Part shown: in pieces, positions 43,874-52,300 of the stretch | How positions within the stretch are numbered: the first letter of the stretch is position 1 | Layout: each line of letters begins with the position of its first letter | NCBI RefSeq assembly: GCF_001570365.1 | Contig: NZ_BBYK01000038.1 | Location: 106,201-170,200, forward strand | Source of the DNA: Microtetraspora fusca | GTDB lineage: Bacteria > Actinomycetota > Actinomycetes > Streptosporangiales > Streptosporangiaceae | Reading direction: 5' to 3' | DNA length: 64,000 nt | Program-made: the position numbers and the translations under genes | The notes under the pieces: model-generated | Database searches by the model: none | Told to the model about the DNA's origin: nothing | The model's input: the letters and a program-made list of their open reading frames with translations, nothing else

Positions 43874-45196
43874 GTGGCGCTGACCGGACGTGCGGGCCTG
43901 CTCGCGGCGCTGGGCGCGCTCGTGGTGCTGCTGGCGCCCGACCCGTCTGTGGCCGTGCTGGGGCTCGCGTTGCTGCTCGCCGTACTCGTGGCGGTCGACC
44001 TGCTGCTCGCCGGCGGTGTGCGCGGGCTGCGCCTCCACCGCGACGGCGAGCGGCTGGTACGGCTCGGCGAGTCGGTCGCGGTGGGACTGGTCGTGGAGAA
44101 CCCCGGCCGGCGCCGGGTCAGGGGCGTGGTGCGCGACGCGTGGCCTCCGTCGGCGGGGGCGGCGCCGCGTCACCTGAAGCTGGACGTCCCCGCGGGGCAG
44201 CGCCGCCGCCTGGTCACCACGCTGACGCCGACGCGCAGGGGCGACCGGGAGGCGGTCACCGTCACCGTACGGTCGGTCGGCCCGCTGGGCCTGGCCGCCC
44301 GCCAGGGATCGCACCTGGTCCCGTGGTCGGTGCGGGTGCTGCCGCCGTTCCTCAGCCGCAAGCACCTGCCCGGCAAGCTGGCCCGGCTGCGGGAGCTGGA
44401 CGGCCGCCACCCGGCGCTCGTCCGGGGCCAGGGCACCGAGTTCGACTCGCTCCGCGAGTACGTGGTCGGCGACGACGTGCGCTCGATCGACTGGCGGGCC
44501 AGCGCCCGGCGCAGCGATGTCGTGGTGCGCACATGGCGTCCGGAACGCGACCGGCGGGTGCTGATCGTCCTGGACACGGGCCGTACGTCGGCCGGACGCG
44601 TGGGCGTGGCGCCCCACCCCGGGCAGCCGTCCGGCTGGCCCCGGCTGGACTGGTCGATGGACGCCGCGCTGCTGCTCGCCGCCCTCGCGGCGCGGGCGGG
44701 CGACCGGGTGGACTTCCTCGCCCACGACCGCACGGTGCGCGCCTGGCTGTCCGGGACGTCCCGAAACGACCTGCTGTCGTCGCTGGTCAACGCGATGGCC
44801 CCGATCGAGGCGGAGCTGGTGGAGGCCGACGCTCCGGGGATGGTCTCCGCCGTGCTGGCCAGGGCGAAGCGCCGCTGCCTGGTCGTGCTGCTGACCGACC
44901 TGAACGCCGCCGCGATGGAGGAGGGCCTGCTGCCGGTCCTGCCGCGGCTGTCGTCCCGCCACACGGTGCTGGTCGCGGCCGTCGCCGACCCGCGGGTGGC
45001 GGACATGGCCTCCGGCCGGGGCACGGCGGAGCTGGTCTACGACGCGGCGGCGGCCGAGCGGCTGCGCGGCGAGCGGCGCTGGATCACCGCCCGGCTGCGC
45101 GGGCAGGGGGTCGAGGTGGTGGACGCGCCGCCGGAGGAGCTCGCCCCGGCGCTCGCCGACGCCTACCTGGCACTGAAGGCCGCCGGCCGCCTGTAG
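43874..45196 (+). CDS. DUF58 domain protein (vWA-like, MoxR partner)
   Basis: Protein of 440 residues. Two N-terminal helices (about 8-50), then a beta-rich region and the DUF58 signature EFDSLREYVVGDDVRSIDWRASARR (in parts), followed by a vWA-like fold with a partial metal site (VLIVLDTGRTS). Conserved neighbour and likely client of MoxR. GTG at 43874 follows GGAGGGACGCGGCG. Last gene of the coupled run. Confidence 0.88.
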   Translation: MALTGRAGLLAALGALVVLLAPDPSVAVLGLALLLAVLVAVDLLLAGGVRGLRLHRDGERLVRLGESVAVGLVVENPGRRRVRGVVRDAWPPSAGAAPRHLKLDVPAGQRRRLVTTLTPTRRGDREAVTVTVRSVGPLGLAARQGSHLVPWSVRVLPPFLSRKHLPGKLARLRELDGRHPALVRGQGTEFDSLREYVVGDDVRSIDWRASARRSDVVVRTWRPERDRRVLIVLDTGRTSAGRVGVAPHPGQPSGWPRLDWSMDAALLLAALAARAGDRVDFLAHDRTVRAWLSGTSRNDLLSSLVNAMAPIEAELVEADAPGMVSAVLARAKRRCLVVLLTDLNAAAMEEGLLPVLPRLSSRHTVLVAAVADPRVADMASGRGTAELVYDAAAAERLRGERRWITARLRGQGVEVVDAPPEELAPALADAYLALKAAGRL

Positions 45197-45524
45197 TTTT
45201 TGCGCTCGCTTCGCTCGCGCGGGCTCGGGGCGCCCTCAGGCGATGTCTTCCCTCGTCACTCGGAGTCGCTGTGCCTATTGGCCTCGCTTCGCTCGGCGGT
45301 TCGGGGCGCCCGAAGTCGGCTCGTGCCCTCCTCGCTCGGGGCTCGTCCCTCGCCCGCTCGCTCGTCGGTTACTTCACCGCCGCGCCCCTCACGTCCCTCG
45401 CTCCCACTCGTTCCTCAGTCCAGACACCGCCGCGCCCCTCGCGTGACTGTGGGGCGGTTCGAACCAGGACGTCACGCCTGTCACCTGACGGGGACGAGCG
45501 GCGTGCCCGCCAGGCGTGCTCCTA
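45197..45524. repeat. Repeat-rich convergent intergenic region
   Basis: No gene is supported in these 328 bases. Two related copies of a roughly 30-base unit, CTCGCTTCGCTCG followed by GGGGCGCCC, occur at 45204-45236 and 45282-45311, with degenerate relatives further right (TCGCTCGGGGCTCG near 45330). An exact 16-mer direct repeat CACCGCCGCGCCCCTC lies at 45375-45390 and 45425-45440. The CGAGCGAAGCGAG core is nearly palindromic. A TTTTT run just after the DUF58 stop may belong to a terminator. Confidence 0.6.
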
Positions 45525-46517
45525 TTAGGCGGTGGGGGCGAGGTCGGGGGCGTGTTCGATGTCGCCGGTCTCGCCCGCGCGGGCGGCCCGGCGGCCGAAC
45601 ACGGCCACGTAGACCAGGAAGAGGACCTCGGCCAGCACGCCGATGCCGATCCGTGCCCAGGTCGGCAACCCGGAGGGCGTGACGCCCGCCTCGATCAGCC
45701 CGGAGACCAGCAGGACGACGACGAGGCCGAGGGCGACGCTCATCACCGCCCGCCCCTGCTCCGCCAGCGCCTCGCCCCGCCGGCGCGGCCCCGGGTCGAT
45801 GACCGTCCAGCCGAGCCGCAGCCCCACCCCGGCGGCGAGGAACACCGCGGTCAGCTCAAGCAGGCCGTGCGGGAGGATCAGCCCCCAGAACACGTCCGCC
45901 TTGTCGTACGCCGTCATCAGCCCGCCGATGAGGCCCACGTTGGCGGCGTTCTGCCACAGGATGTACGGGATCGGCAGCCCGAGGAGGACGGCCGAGATGA
46001 TGACCTGCGCCGACACCCAGGCGTTGTTGACCCACACCTGGCCGGCGAACGAGGTGGCCGGGTTCTCCGAGTAGTAGTCGGCGAAGTCGTGGTCGACCAG
46101 CCGCCTGATCTCCTCGGGCGTGCCGACGGCCGCCTGCACGTCGGGGTTGCCCGCCACCCAGGCGCCCATCACGTACGCGACCACGAGCGAGGCCAGGGCG
46201 GCCCCGAGCCACCAGCGCCGGGCGCGGTAGGCGACGACGGGGAACGAGACGGTGAAGAACCGGACCGCCTCCCGCCAGGCGGGCGTGTGCGCCCCGGTCA
46301 CGGCCGAGCGGGCCCGCGCCACCAGCGAGGAGAGCCGGCCGACCAGGACGGCGTCGGTCGAGGCCGAACGGACGACGGACAGGTGGGTCGCGACCCGCTG
46401 GTACAGCTCGACGAGCTCGTCCACCTCGGGCCCGGCGAGCCGGCGACGGCGCCGTACCAGGTCCTCCAGCCGGTCCCAGGTGGGCCGGTGGGCCGCGACG
46501 AACGCATCGATGTCCAC
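45525..46517 (-). CDS. SpoIIM-like (DUF95) membrane protein
   Basis: Stage II sporulation protein M-like membrane protein of 330 residues: a soluble N-terminal part (VDIDAFVAAHRPTWDRLEDLVRRRRRL in parts) and about six transmembrane helices containing GLIGGLMTAY and LPHGLLELTAVFLAAGVGLRLG, the diagnostic DUF95 motif. In Bacillus SpoIIM acts in engulfment; in actinobacteria these are found with MoxR and RDD genes. Start GTG at 46517; another GTG nine bases upstream is possible. Confidence 0.85.
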   Translation of the reverse strand: MDIDAFVAAHRPTWDRLEDLVRRRRRLAGPEVDELVELYQRVATHLSVVRSASTDAVLVGRLSSLVARARSAVTGAHTPAWREAVRFFTVSFPVVAYRARRWWLGAALASLVVAYVMGAWVAGNPDVQAAVGTPEEIRRLVDHDFADYYSENPATSFAGQVWVNNAWVSAQVIISAVLLGLPIPYILWQNAANVGLIGGLMTAYDKADVFWGLILPHGLLELTAVFLAAGVGLRLGWTVIDPGPRRRGEALAEQGRAVMSVALGLVVVLLVSGLIEAGVTPSGLPTWARIGIGVLAEVLFLVYVAVFGRRAARAGETGDIEHAPDLAPTA

Positions 46518-46562
46518 GGTGGGCACTCTATCGATCGCTAATGCCCCAGTAGGGTGCGGTAT

Positions 46563-47507
46563 GTGGCCGATGTTGTGACCGGCGAGGCCGTCGTCGTCGA
46601 GGTGCGGATCGCGCAGCTCCCCACGCGGGGCGTCGCGCTCCTCATCGACTGGGTCGTGCAGTGGGCCGCCCTCATCGTGATGTACATCCTGCTGGGCAGC
46701 GCGTCGCTGGTCACGGACACGGCCATGACGGCGGGGCTGATGATCCTGCTGACGGTGCTCGTGCTGGTGGGCTACCCCGTCGCCTTCGAGACCGCGAGCA
46801 GGGGGCGCAGCCTCGGCAAGCTGGCGATGGGCCTGCGCGTGGTCGGCGACGACGGCGGGCCCGAGCGGTTCCGGCAGGCGCTGTTCCGGGGGCTCGCGGG
46901 CTTCCTGGAGTTCTGGATGTTCTTCGGCGCGCCCGCGCTCATCACGTCGCTGGTCAACCAGCGGGGCAAGCGGCTGGGAGACGTCTTCGCGGGCACGATC
47001 GTCATCTCCGAGCGCGGGCCGCGCCAGGAGCCGCCGCCGGAGATGCCGCCGGGGCTCGCGCCGTGGGCCGCCTCGCTGGAGCTGTCGCAGCTCACCGGCG
47101 AGCTGGCCGACACGGCCCGGCAGTACCTGAGCCGGTGGTACCAGCTCGGCCCCGACGTACGGCACCAGATGGGCGTCCGGATCGCGGGCCAGGTGTCCGC
47201 CGTGGTCGCTCCCCCGCCGCCGCCCGGCCTGCCGCCGCACACCTATCTCGCCGCCGTGCTGGCGGAGCGACGCCGCCGCGAGGAACTGCGCCTCACCCGG
47301 GCCAGGGCCGCGGCGCCGTCCTTCGGAGGCGCGTACGGCGCGGCTCCGCACGCGGGCGCGCCCTACGGCGGGTCCCCGTACGCAGGCGCTCCTCACAGCG
47401 GCACATACGGCGGCGCTCCCCGGGGCGGCCCGCCGGCTCCCGTGACCCCGCCCCCGCCTTCGGATCCCGCCGGTCCCACCCCGGGGGGATTCGTCCCGCC
47501 AAATTGA
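46563..47507 (+). CDS. RDD family membrane protein
   Basis: Membrane protein of about 314 residues with an RDD domain (PTRGVALLIDWVVQWAALI, TASRGRSLGKLAMGLRVV, and a third helix near FWMFFGAPALI), then a cytosolic region and a Gly/Ala/Tyr-rich, disordered C-terminal tail. GTG at 46563 is chosen for an AGGG eight bases upstream; GTGs at 46554 and 46575 are alternatives. Diverges from the SpoIIM-like gene within 45 bases, so both share a promoter region. Confidence 0.82.
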   Translation: MADVVTGEAVVVEVRIAQLPTRGVALLIDWVVQWAALIVMYILLGSASLVTDTAMTAGLMILLTVLVLVGYPVAFETASRGRSLGKLAMGLRVVGDDGGPERFRQALFRGLAGFLEFWMFFGAPALITSLVNQRGKRLGDVFAGTIVISERGPRQEPPPEMPPGLAPWAASLELSQLTGELADTARQYLSRWYQLGPDVRHQMGVRIAGQVSAVVAPPPPPGLPPHTYLAAVLAERRRREELRLTRARAAAPSFGGAYGAAPHAGAPYGGSPYAGAPHSGTYGGAPRGGPPAPVTPPPPSDPAGPTPGGFVPPN

Positions 47508-47581
47508 GGTGTAGAAGCCGCAAAGCAGGGCACATGTGACGACCTGCGGGTTATGGGGGCATGCCCGCAAGGGGGCAGGGT

Positions 47582-47652
47582 GGAGGCGGCCGGCCGCAGA
47601 GGGACAGAGTCGGCCGGCCGCCTCCATCCGACTGAGCCGCCTCCATCCGACT
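47582..47652. terminator. Long hairpin with adjacent tandem repeat after the RDD gene
   Basis: GGAGGCGGCCGGCCG (47582-47596) pairs perfectly with 47611-47625 across a 14-base loop, between the convergent RDD and adenosylhomocysteinase genes. A 17-mer GCCGCCTCCATCCGACT occurs twice, at 47617-47633 and 47636-47652, the first copy overlapping the right arm. Together they probably act as a two-way terminator. Confidence 0.6.
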
Positions 47653-47738
47653 AACAAGGCTCAGGAGCCCGCACGGCAGGAGTCGCGGGGTGACGCGACG
47701 GCTCGCCCGAAGGTGTTCGAAACCCCGTACGTCCGTAC

Positions 47739-48986
47739 TCAGGAGCCGGCGCGCCAGGAGTGCAGGTAGTCCTCCTGCTCGGCGGTCAGCGCGTCGATCG
47801 CGATGCCGGTCGCCGCGAGCTTGAGCCTGGCCACCTCGGCGTCGATGTCGGCGGGCACGTCGTACACGCCGGGCGGCAGCCGGTCCGCCTCGCCGGCGAG
47901 CCAGGCGACGGCCAGGGCCTCGGCGGAGAACGACATGTCCATGACGGCGGCCGGGTGTCCCTCGGCGGCGGTCAGGTTGACGAGGCGGCCCTCGGCGAGC
48001 AGGAGAAGCCGCCTGCCGTCCGCCAGGACGTACTCGTCCACGTTGGGGCGCACCCCGTAGTTCACTGAATCGGCCAGCGCCTCCAGGGCGCGGACGTCGA
48101 TCTCGACGTCGAAGTGGCCCGCGTTGGCCAGGATGACGCCGTCCTTCATCGCGGCCAGGTGCTCGCCGCGGACGACGTCGCGGTTGCCGGTGACGGTGAC
48201 GAACACGTCGCCCACCTCGGCGGCCCGCCCCATCGGGAGCACCTCGTAGCCCTGGAGCGCCGCGTCGAGCCCCTTCACCGGGTCGATCTCAGTGACGATC
48301 ACCCGCGCGCCGAGCCCCTTGGCCCGCTCGGCCACGCCGCGCCCGCAGAACCCGAAGCCGGCGACGACGACGGTCCGCCCGGCGAGCAGCGCGTTCGTGG
48401 CGCGCATGATGCCGTCGAGGGTGGACTGCCCGGTGCCGTACCGGTTGTCGAACATCCGCTTGGTGCGGGTGTCGTTGACCGCGACGACGGGAAACCTCAG
48501 CGCACCCTCGGCGGCCATCTGGCGCAACCGGATGATCCCGGTCGTGGTCGCCTCACAGCCGCCGCGCACGGCGAGCTCCGAGCGCTGGGTGTGCAGGATG
48601 TTGACCAGGTCGCCCCCGTCGTCGAGCACGATGTCCGGGGGGACGTCCAGCGTCTGGTGGATGTGCCGGTAGTAGGTCTCCATGTCCACCCCGGCCCGGG
48701 CGCGTACGGCGATGCCGTACCCGCCGAGGGCGGCGGCGACGTCGTCCTGCGTGGACAGCGGGTTGGAGGCGGCCAGCGCGATCTCCGCGCCGCCCGCCCG
48801 GAGCGCGCCCATCAGGACGGCGGTCTCCGCCGTCACGTGCAGGCAGGCGGCGACGCGCAGGCCGTCCAGCGGCCGCTCGTCGGCGAAGCGCGCGGCGATC
48901 GCGGTGAGCACCGGCATCGACCGCCGCGCCCACCCGATGCGCCGCTCGCCCGCCTCGATCAGGTCGGTCAGCTCGCGCGCCGTCAT
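47739..48986 (-). CDS. S-adenosylhomocysteine hydrolase paralogue, short archaeal/Thermotoga type
   Basis: SAH hydrolase family protein of 415 residues using NAD. Recognisable blocks: LHVTAETAVLMGAL, CEATTTGIIRLRQM, AVNDTRTKRMFDNRYGTGQSTLDG, the NAD-binding [31 protein letters not shown] (in parts) and NAGHFDVEID. The NRYGTGQS form and the missing KPDHYRY tail are those of the archaeal/Thermotoga branch, where at least one member prefers S-inosylhomocysteine. It stands 51 bases downstream of the canonical enzyme, so they form one unit. Confidence 0.82.
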   Translation of the reverse strand: MTARELTDLIEAGERRIGWARRSMPVLTAIAARFADERPLDGLRVAACLHVTAETAVLMGALRAGGAEIALAASNPLSTQDDVAAALGGYGIAVRARAGVDMETYYRHIHQTLDVPPDIVLDDGGDLVNILHTQRSELAVRGGCEATTTGIIRLRQMAAEGALRFPVVAVNDTRTKRMFDNRYGTGQSTLDGIMRATNALLAGRTVVVAGFGFCGRGVAERAKGLGARVIVTEIDPVKGLDAALQGYEVLPMGRAAEVGDVFVTVTGNRDVVRGEHLAAMKDGVILANAGHFDVEIDVRALEALADSVNYGVRPNVDEYVLADGRRLLLLAEGRLVNLTAAEGHPAAVMDMSFSAEALAVAWLAGEADRLPPGVYDVPADIDAEVARLKLAATGIAIDALTAEQEDYLHSWRAGS

Positions 48987-49037
48987 CGTCGTCCCCGCCC
49001 GCCGGTCATCTCGCCCGGGTCCGGCCGGTGTGCTCGA

Positions 49038-50465
49038 TCAGTAGCGGTAGTGGTCCGGCTTGTACGGCCCCTCGACGTCGACGCCGATGTACTCCGCCTG
49101 CTTCTTGGTCAGCGTGGTCAGCTTGACGCCGAGCGCGTCGAGGTGGAGCCGGGCCACCTTCTCGTCCAGGTGCTTGGGCAGCACGTAGACGCCGACCGGG
49201 TACTGCTCGGTCTTGGTGAACAGCTCGATCTGGGCGATCACCTGGTTGGTGAAGGAGTTCGACATCACGAAGGACGGGTGGCCCGTCGCGCAGCCCAGGT
49301 TCATCAGGCGGCCCTCGGCCAGCACGATGATCGAGTGGCCGTCGGGGAAGACCCACTCGTCGACCTGCGGCTTGATGTTGTTCTTCACGATGCCCGGGAT
49401 GCGGGACAGCCCGGCCATGTCGATCTCGTTGTCGAAGTGGCCGATGTTGGACACGATCGCCTGGTGCTTCATCTGCGACATGTGCTCGGCGGTGATGATG
49501 CCGAAGTTGCCGGTCGTCGAGACGAAGATGTCCGCGATGCCGACGACGTCCTCCAGCGTGGTCACCTGGAAGCCGTCCATGGCCGCCTGCAGCGCGCAGA
49601 TCGGGTCGATCTCGGTGACGATCACGCGGGCGCCCTGGCCGCGCAGCGCGTCGGCGCAGCCCTTGCCCACGTCGCCGTAGCCGCAGACCACGGCCACCTT
49701 GCCGCCGATCAGCACGTCGGTGGCGCGGTTGAGGCCGTCGATGACAGAGTGGCGGCAGCCGTACTTGTTGTCGAACTTCGACTTCGTGACGGAGTCGTTG
49801 ACGTTGATCGCCGGGAAGAGGAGCCCGCCCGCCTTGTGCATCTCGTACAGGCGGTGCACGCCGGTGGTGGTCTCCTCGGTGACGCCCTTGATCTCCTCGG
49901 CGATCCGGGTCCACCGCTTGTCGTCGGAGACCGTACGGCGCAGCGTCTCCAGGATGACGCCCCACTCCTCGGGGTCGTCCTCACCGGCGACCGGCACGGC
50001 GCCGGCCTCCTCGAACTCGGCGCCCTTGTGGACGAGGAGCGTGGCGTCGCCGCCGTCGTCGAGGATCATGTTCGGGCCGGAGCCGTCGGGCCACATGAGC
50101 GCCTGCTCGGTGCACCACCAGTACTCCTCCAGGGTCTCGCCCTTCCAGGCGAAGACCGGCACACCGGAGGGGTTGTCGACCGTGCCCTCGGGGCCGACGA
50201 CGACCGCGGCGGCGGCGTGGTCCTGGGTCGAGAAGATGTTGCAGCTCACCCAGCGGACGTCCGCGCCGAGCGCGACCAGCGTCTCGATGAGCACGGCGGT
50301 CTGGATCGTCATGTGCAGCGAGCCCATGATCTTCGCACCCTTGAGCGGCTGCGCGGCGGCGTACTCCCTGCGGGTCGCCATCAGCCCGGGCATCTCGTGC
50401 TCGGCGAGTCGGATCTCCTTGCGGCCGAACTCCGCAAGTGAAAGGTCGGCGACCTTGAAGTCCAT
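49038..50465 (-). CDS. ahcY: Adenosylhomocysteinase, canonical
   Basis: Hydrolyses S-adenosylhomocysteine to adenosine and homocysteine, keeping methylation reactions running. 475 residues from the ATG at 50465 ([14 protein letters not shown]), which follows GGAGGG. Substrate and catalytic blocks are present: [45 protein letters not shown], the NAD loop [23 protein letters not shown], and the C-terminal KPDHYRY that completes the neighbour's site. A GC-rich hairpin lies in its leader and a MerR-type dyad further up. Confidence 0.96.
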   Translation of the reverse strand: MDFKVADLSLAEFGRKEIRLAEHEMPGLMATRREYAAAQPLKGAKIMGSLHMTIQTAVLIETLVALGADVRWVSCNIFSTQDHAAAAVVVGPEGTVDNPSGVPVFAWKGETLEEYWWCTEQALMWPDGSGPNMILDDGGDATLLVHKGAEFEEAGAVPVAGEDDPEEWGVILETLRRTVSDDKRWTRIAEEIKGVTEETTTGVHRLYEMHKAGGLLFPAINVNDSVTKSKFDNKYGCRHSVIDGLNRATDVLIGGKVAVVCGYGDVGKGCADALRGQGARVIVTEIDPICALQAAMDGFQVTTLEDVVGIADIFVSTTGNFGIITAEHMSQMKHQAIVSNIGHFDNEIDMAGLSRIPGIVKNNIKPQVDEWVFPDGHSIIVLAEGRLMNLGCATGHPSFVMSNSFTNQVIAQIELFTKTEQYPVGVYVLPKHLDEKVARLHLDALGVKLTTLTKKQAEYIGVDVEGPYKPDHYRY

Positions 50466-50504
50466 GTCGTGTGTCCCTCCGGTATCGGTCGCCTGCGAGT
50501 TTAG

Positions 50505-50537
50505 GCGTCCCGTCCGGCACGACGCACGCCGGGACGC
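50505..50537 (-). other. Hairpin in ahcY leader
   Basis: GCGTCCC (50505-50511) pairs with GGGACGC (50531-50537); an inner GGC/GCC stem lengthens it. It lies 40-70 bases before the ahcY start. I could not fit the SAH-riboswitch core to this leader, so it is given only as a hairpin. Confidence 0.4.
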
Positions 50538-50540
50538 GCA

Positions 50541-50564
50541 AACCTGACACAAGAATGTAAGGTT
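50541..50564. promoter_or_regulatory. MerR-type operator between ahcY and merR
   Basis: AACCTGACA - 6 bases - TGTAAGGTT, an inverted repeat with 8 of 9 matching pairs. MerR-family activators bind such ACCT...AGGT dyads inside a promoter with a long spacer. It is 76 bases from the ahcY start and 106 from the divergent MerR gene, so it could serve either gene. Confidence 0.6.
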
Positions 50565-50669
50565 CACGCCTCCGGGGCTGCCAAAGGGCCGCCGCGGTGT
50601 CTACCGTTGCCAGGGGGACGTCACGCGACAGGCGTCGGCGGCAGGACGGGGAACGGAGCGGGGAGCCCG

Positions 50670-51002
50670 ATGCGGATCACGGAGGCGGCCAGGCGGCTCG
50701 GCATGTCGCCTCGCATGCTGCGGTACAGGGAGGCGCTGGGACTCCTGCCGCCCGTCCGCGACCAGGGCGCGCACCGCAGGTTCGGCCCGGAGGAGCTGGC
50801 GGCCGTCGGCCAGGCCCTGGAGCTGGAGCGCCGTTTCGACGTCTCCCCCGCCGAGCTGGCCTTCGCCCTCCGGGCGCTGTCCGAACCCGCGGTCGCCCAG
50901 GCCGTACGGGACCTGGGGGTGCGGATCGGCCGCATCCAGGCCCCGCGCCGGGCGCTGGACTTCGAGAAGGAGAAGGCCCTGCGCCTGCTCAGGGGCCGGT
51001 GA
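50670..51002 (+). CDS. MerR-family transcriptional regulator
   Basis: Short MerR regulator of 110 residues: winged helix-turn-helix MRITEAARRLGMSPRMLRYREALGLLPPVR (in parts), a coiled-coil helix (ELAAVGQALELERRFD), and almost no effector-binding domain, no conserved cysteines. It lacks an obvious metal or drug pocket, so it may be a constitutive or protein-responsive regulator. ATG at 50670 after GGGGAG. Divergent from ahcY, with a matching dyad between them; a two-component pair follows. Confidence 0.82.
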   Translation: MRITEAARRLGMSPRMLRYREALGLLPPVRDQGAHRRFGPEELAAVGQALELERRFDVSPAELAFALRALSEPAVAQAVRDLGVRIGRIQAPRRALDFEKEKALRLLRGR

Positions 51003-51027
51003 GCGGCCGGTGACTCAGCGGGCGAGT

Positions 51028-51043
51028 TCACTCGAAAGAGTGA
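51028..51043. promoter_or_regulatory. Dyad before the second histidine kinase
   Basis: TCACTC - GAAA - GAGTGA, a 6-bp perfect inverted repeat with a GAAA loop, 37 bases upstream of the kinase ATG. It may be an operator for the regulator pair or a leader hairpin; no -10/-35 was identified. Confidence 0.4.
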
Positions 51044-51079
51044 CGACGCCATACTCGGACATCCACGACAATTCCCGAC

Positions 51080-52300
51080 ATGAATCTCACGGCGAAGCTC
51101 GACAAGGTTGAGCGGCAGGTGGCGGATCTCGATCTCCGGAGGATCATCGAGTCCCCTCTCCTCGACATCGTCATCGGTGTCGGCCTCTTCCTCCTCGCGC
51201 TGGACCGGCTCGGGGCCTTCCGCGGCTACCTCAGCACCCTCCAGGTGCTCGCGGCCGGGCTCGCCACCCTGCCGCACATCCTGCGCCGTCGCATGCCCCT
51301 CGTCGTCGTGGCGCTGACCGCCCTGGGAGCGCTCGGCCTGGTGTACCTCGGAGGCGGCAACCTCTTCGGCCTGTCCGCCCCTGTCTACGCGTCGGGGCTG
51401 CTGTCCGCCTACACGGTCTTCCGTCAGGTGAGCCGGGGGGCCTCCTGGCTCCTCTGCGGTGTCGCGATCGTCCTCGCCGGCTTCCTGGTCTTCTGGTCCT
51501 TCTGGAACCGCTTCCCCTTCGCGATGGCCCTTACGTGGGGAAAGGGCATCGGCCAGGTGCCGGCCAGCGCCGTGCCTTTCATCCTGACCGCGGCGGCGGC
51601 GCTGGCCGCGGCGGCCTTCCTCGCCGATGTACGGCGCAGCCGGACCGAGGTACGGCAGGCCCAGGCCGACAATGTGGAGGCACTGCGCGAGCAGGCCGCC
51701 ATGGGCGAGCGGGCCAGGATCGCCCGCGAGATGCACGACGTCGTGGCTCACTCGATCTCGCTGATCGCGGTACGGGCCGAGGCGGCGCCGTACACGCTCA
51801 AGGACCTTCCCGATCCGGTCAGGACCGAGTTCGCCGAGATCGCCACGTCGGCGCGGGAGACGCTGGGCGAGATGCGCAGGCTGCTCGGCGTGCTGCGGGC
51901 CGACAGCGGCGCGGAGACCGTGCTCGCTCCACAACCGGGGCTGGAGCGAGTACGCGAGCTCATCGAGGGACACGGCGGCGAGGTGGACCTCGACATCGTC
52001 GGCGAGGAGCGGCCGCTGCCGCAGGCGGTGGACGTGTCGGCCTACCGCATCGTCCAGGAGTGCCTGGCCAACGCCCGCGCCCACGCCTCGGGCTCACGGG
52101 TGTCCGTCGAACTGGCCTACCAGCCGAACCTCCTCTCCATCCGAGTGACCGACGACGGCCCCGGCCCCGGCCAGGACGCCTCGGGCGGGCACGGGCTGAT
52201 CGGGATGCGGGAGCGCGCCCTCGCACTGGGCGGCTGGTTCAGCGCCGAGCGCGGCCCGAACGGCGGCTTCCTCGTCCGGGCGGGCCTCCCGACCGAATGA
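51080..52300 (+). CDS. Sensor histidine kinase (HPK7 / NarX-like)
   Basis: Membrane kinase of 406 residues. Five hydrophobic segments between about 26 and 183 form the sensor; the phosphoacceptor His219 is in RARIAREMHDVVAHSISLIAV, followed by the ATPase domain with VTDDGPGPGQ and GHGLIGMRERAL. The N-terminus begins with a short amphipathic stretch. It overlaps the regulator gene by ATGA. No transporter lies beside it, so targets are unknown. Confidence 0.88.
   Translation: MNLTAKLDKVERQVADLDLRRIIESPLLDIVIGVGLFLLALDRLGAFRGYLSTLQVLAAGLATLPHILRRRMPLVVVALTALGALGLVYLGGGNLFGLSAPVYASGLLSAYTVFRQVSRGASWLLCGVAIVLAGFLVFWSFWNRFPFAMALTWGKGIGQVPASAVPFILTAAAALAAAAFLADVRRSRTEVRQAQADNVEALREQAAMGERARIAREMHDVVAHSISLIAVRAEAAPYTLKDLPDPVRTEFAEIATSARETLGEMRRLLGVLRADSGAETVLAPQPGLERVRELIEGHGGEVDLDIVGEERPLPQAVDVSAYRIVQECLANARAHASGSRVSVELAYQPNLLSIRVTDDGPGPGQDASGGHGLIGMRERALALGGWFSAERGPNGGFLVRAGLPTE

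Noticed and set aside
45440..45475. GGTTCGAACC, resembling a tRNA T-loop
   Set aside because: No acceptor stem, D-arm or anticodon arm can be formed around it; there is no tRNA gene here.
50466..50669. Possible SAH riboswitch upstream of ahcY
   Set aside because: Only a simple GC hairpin is evident; the conserved core of SAH riboswitches could not be matched by eye.
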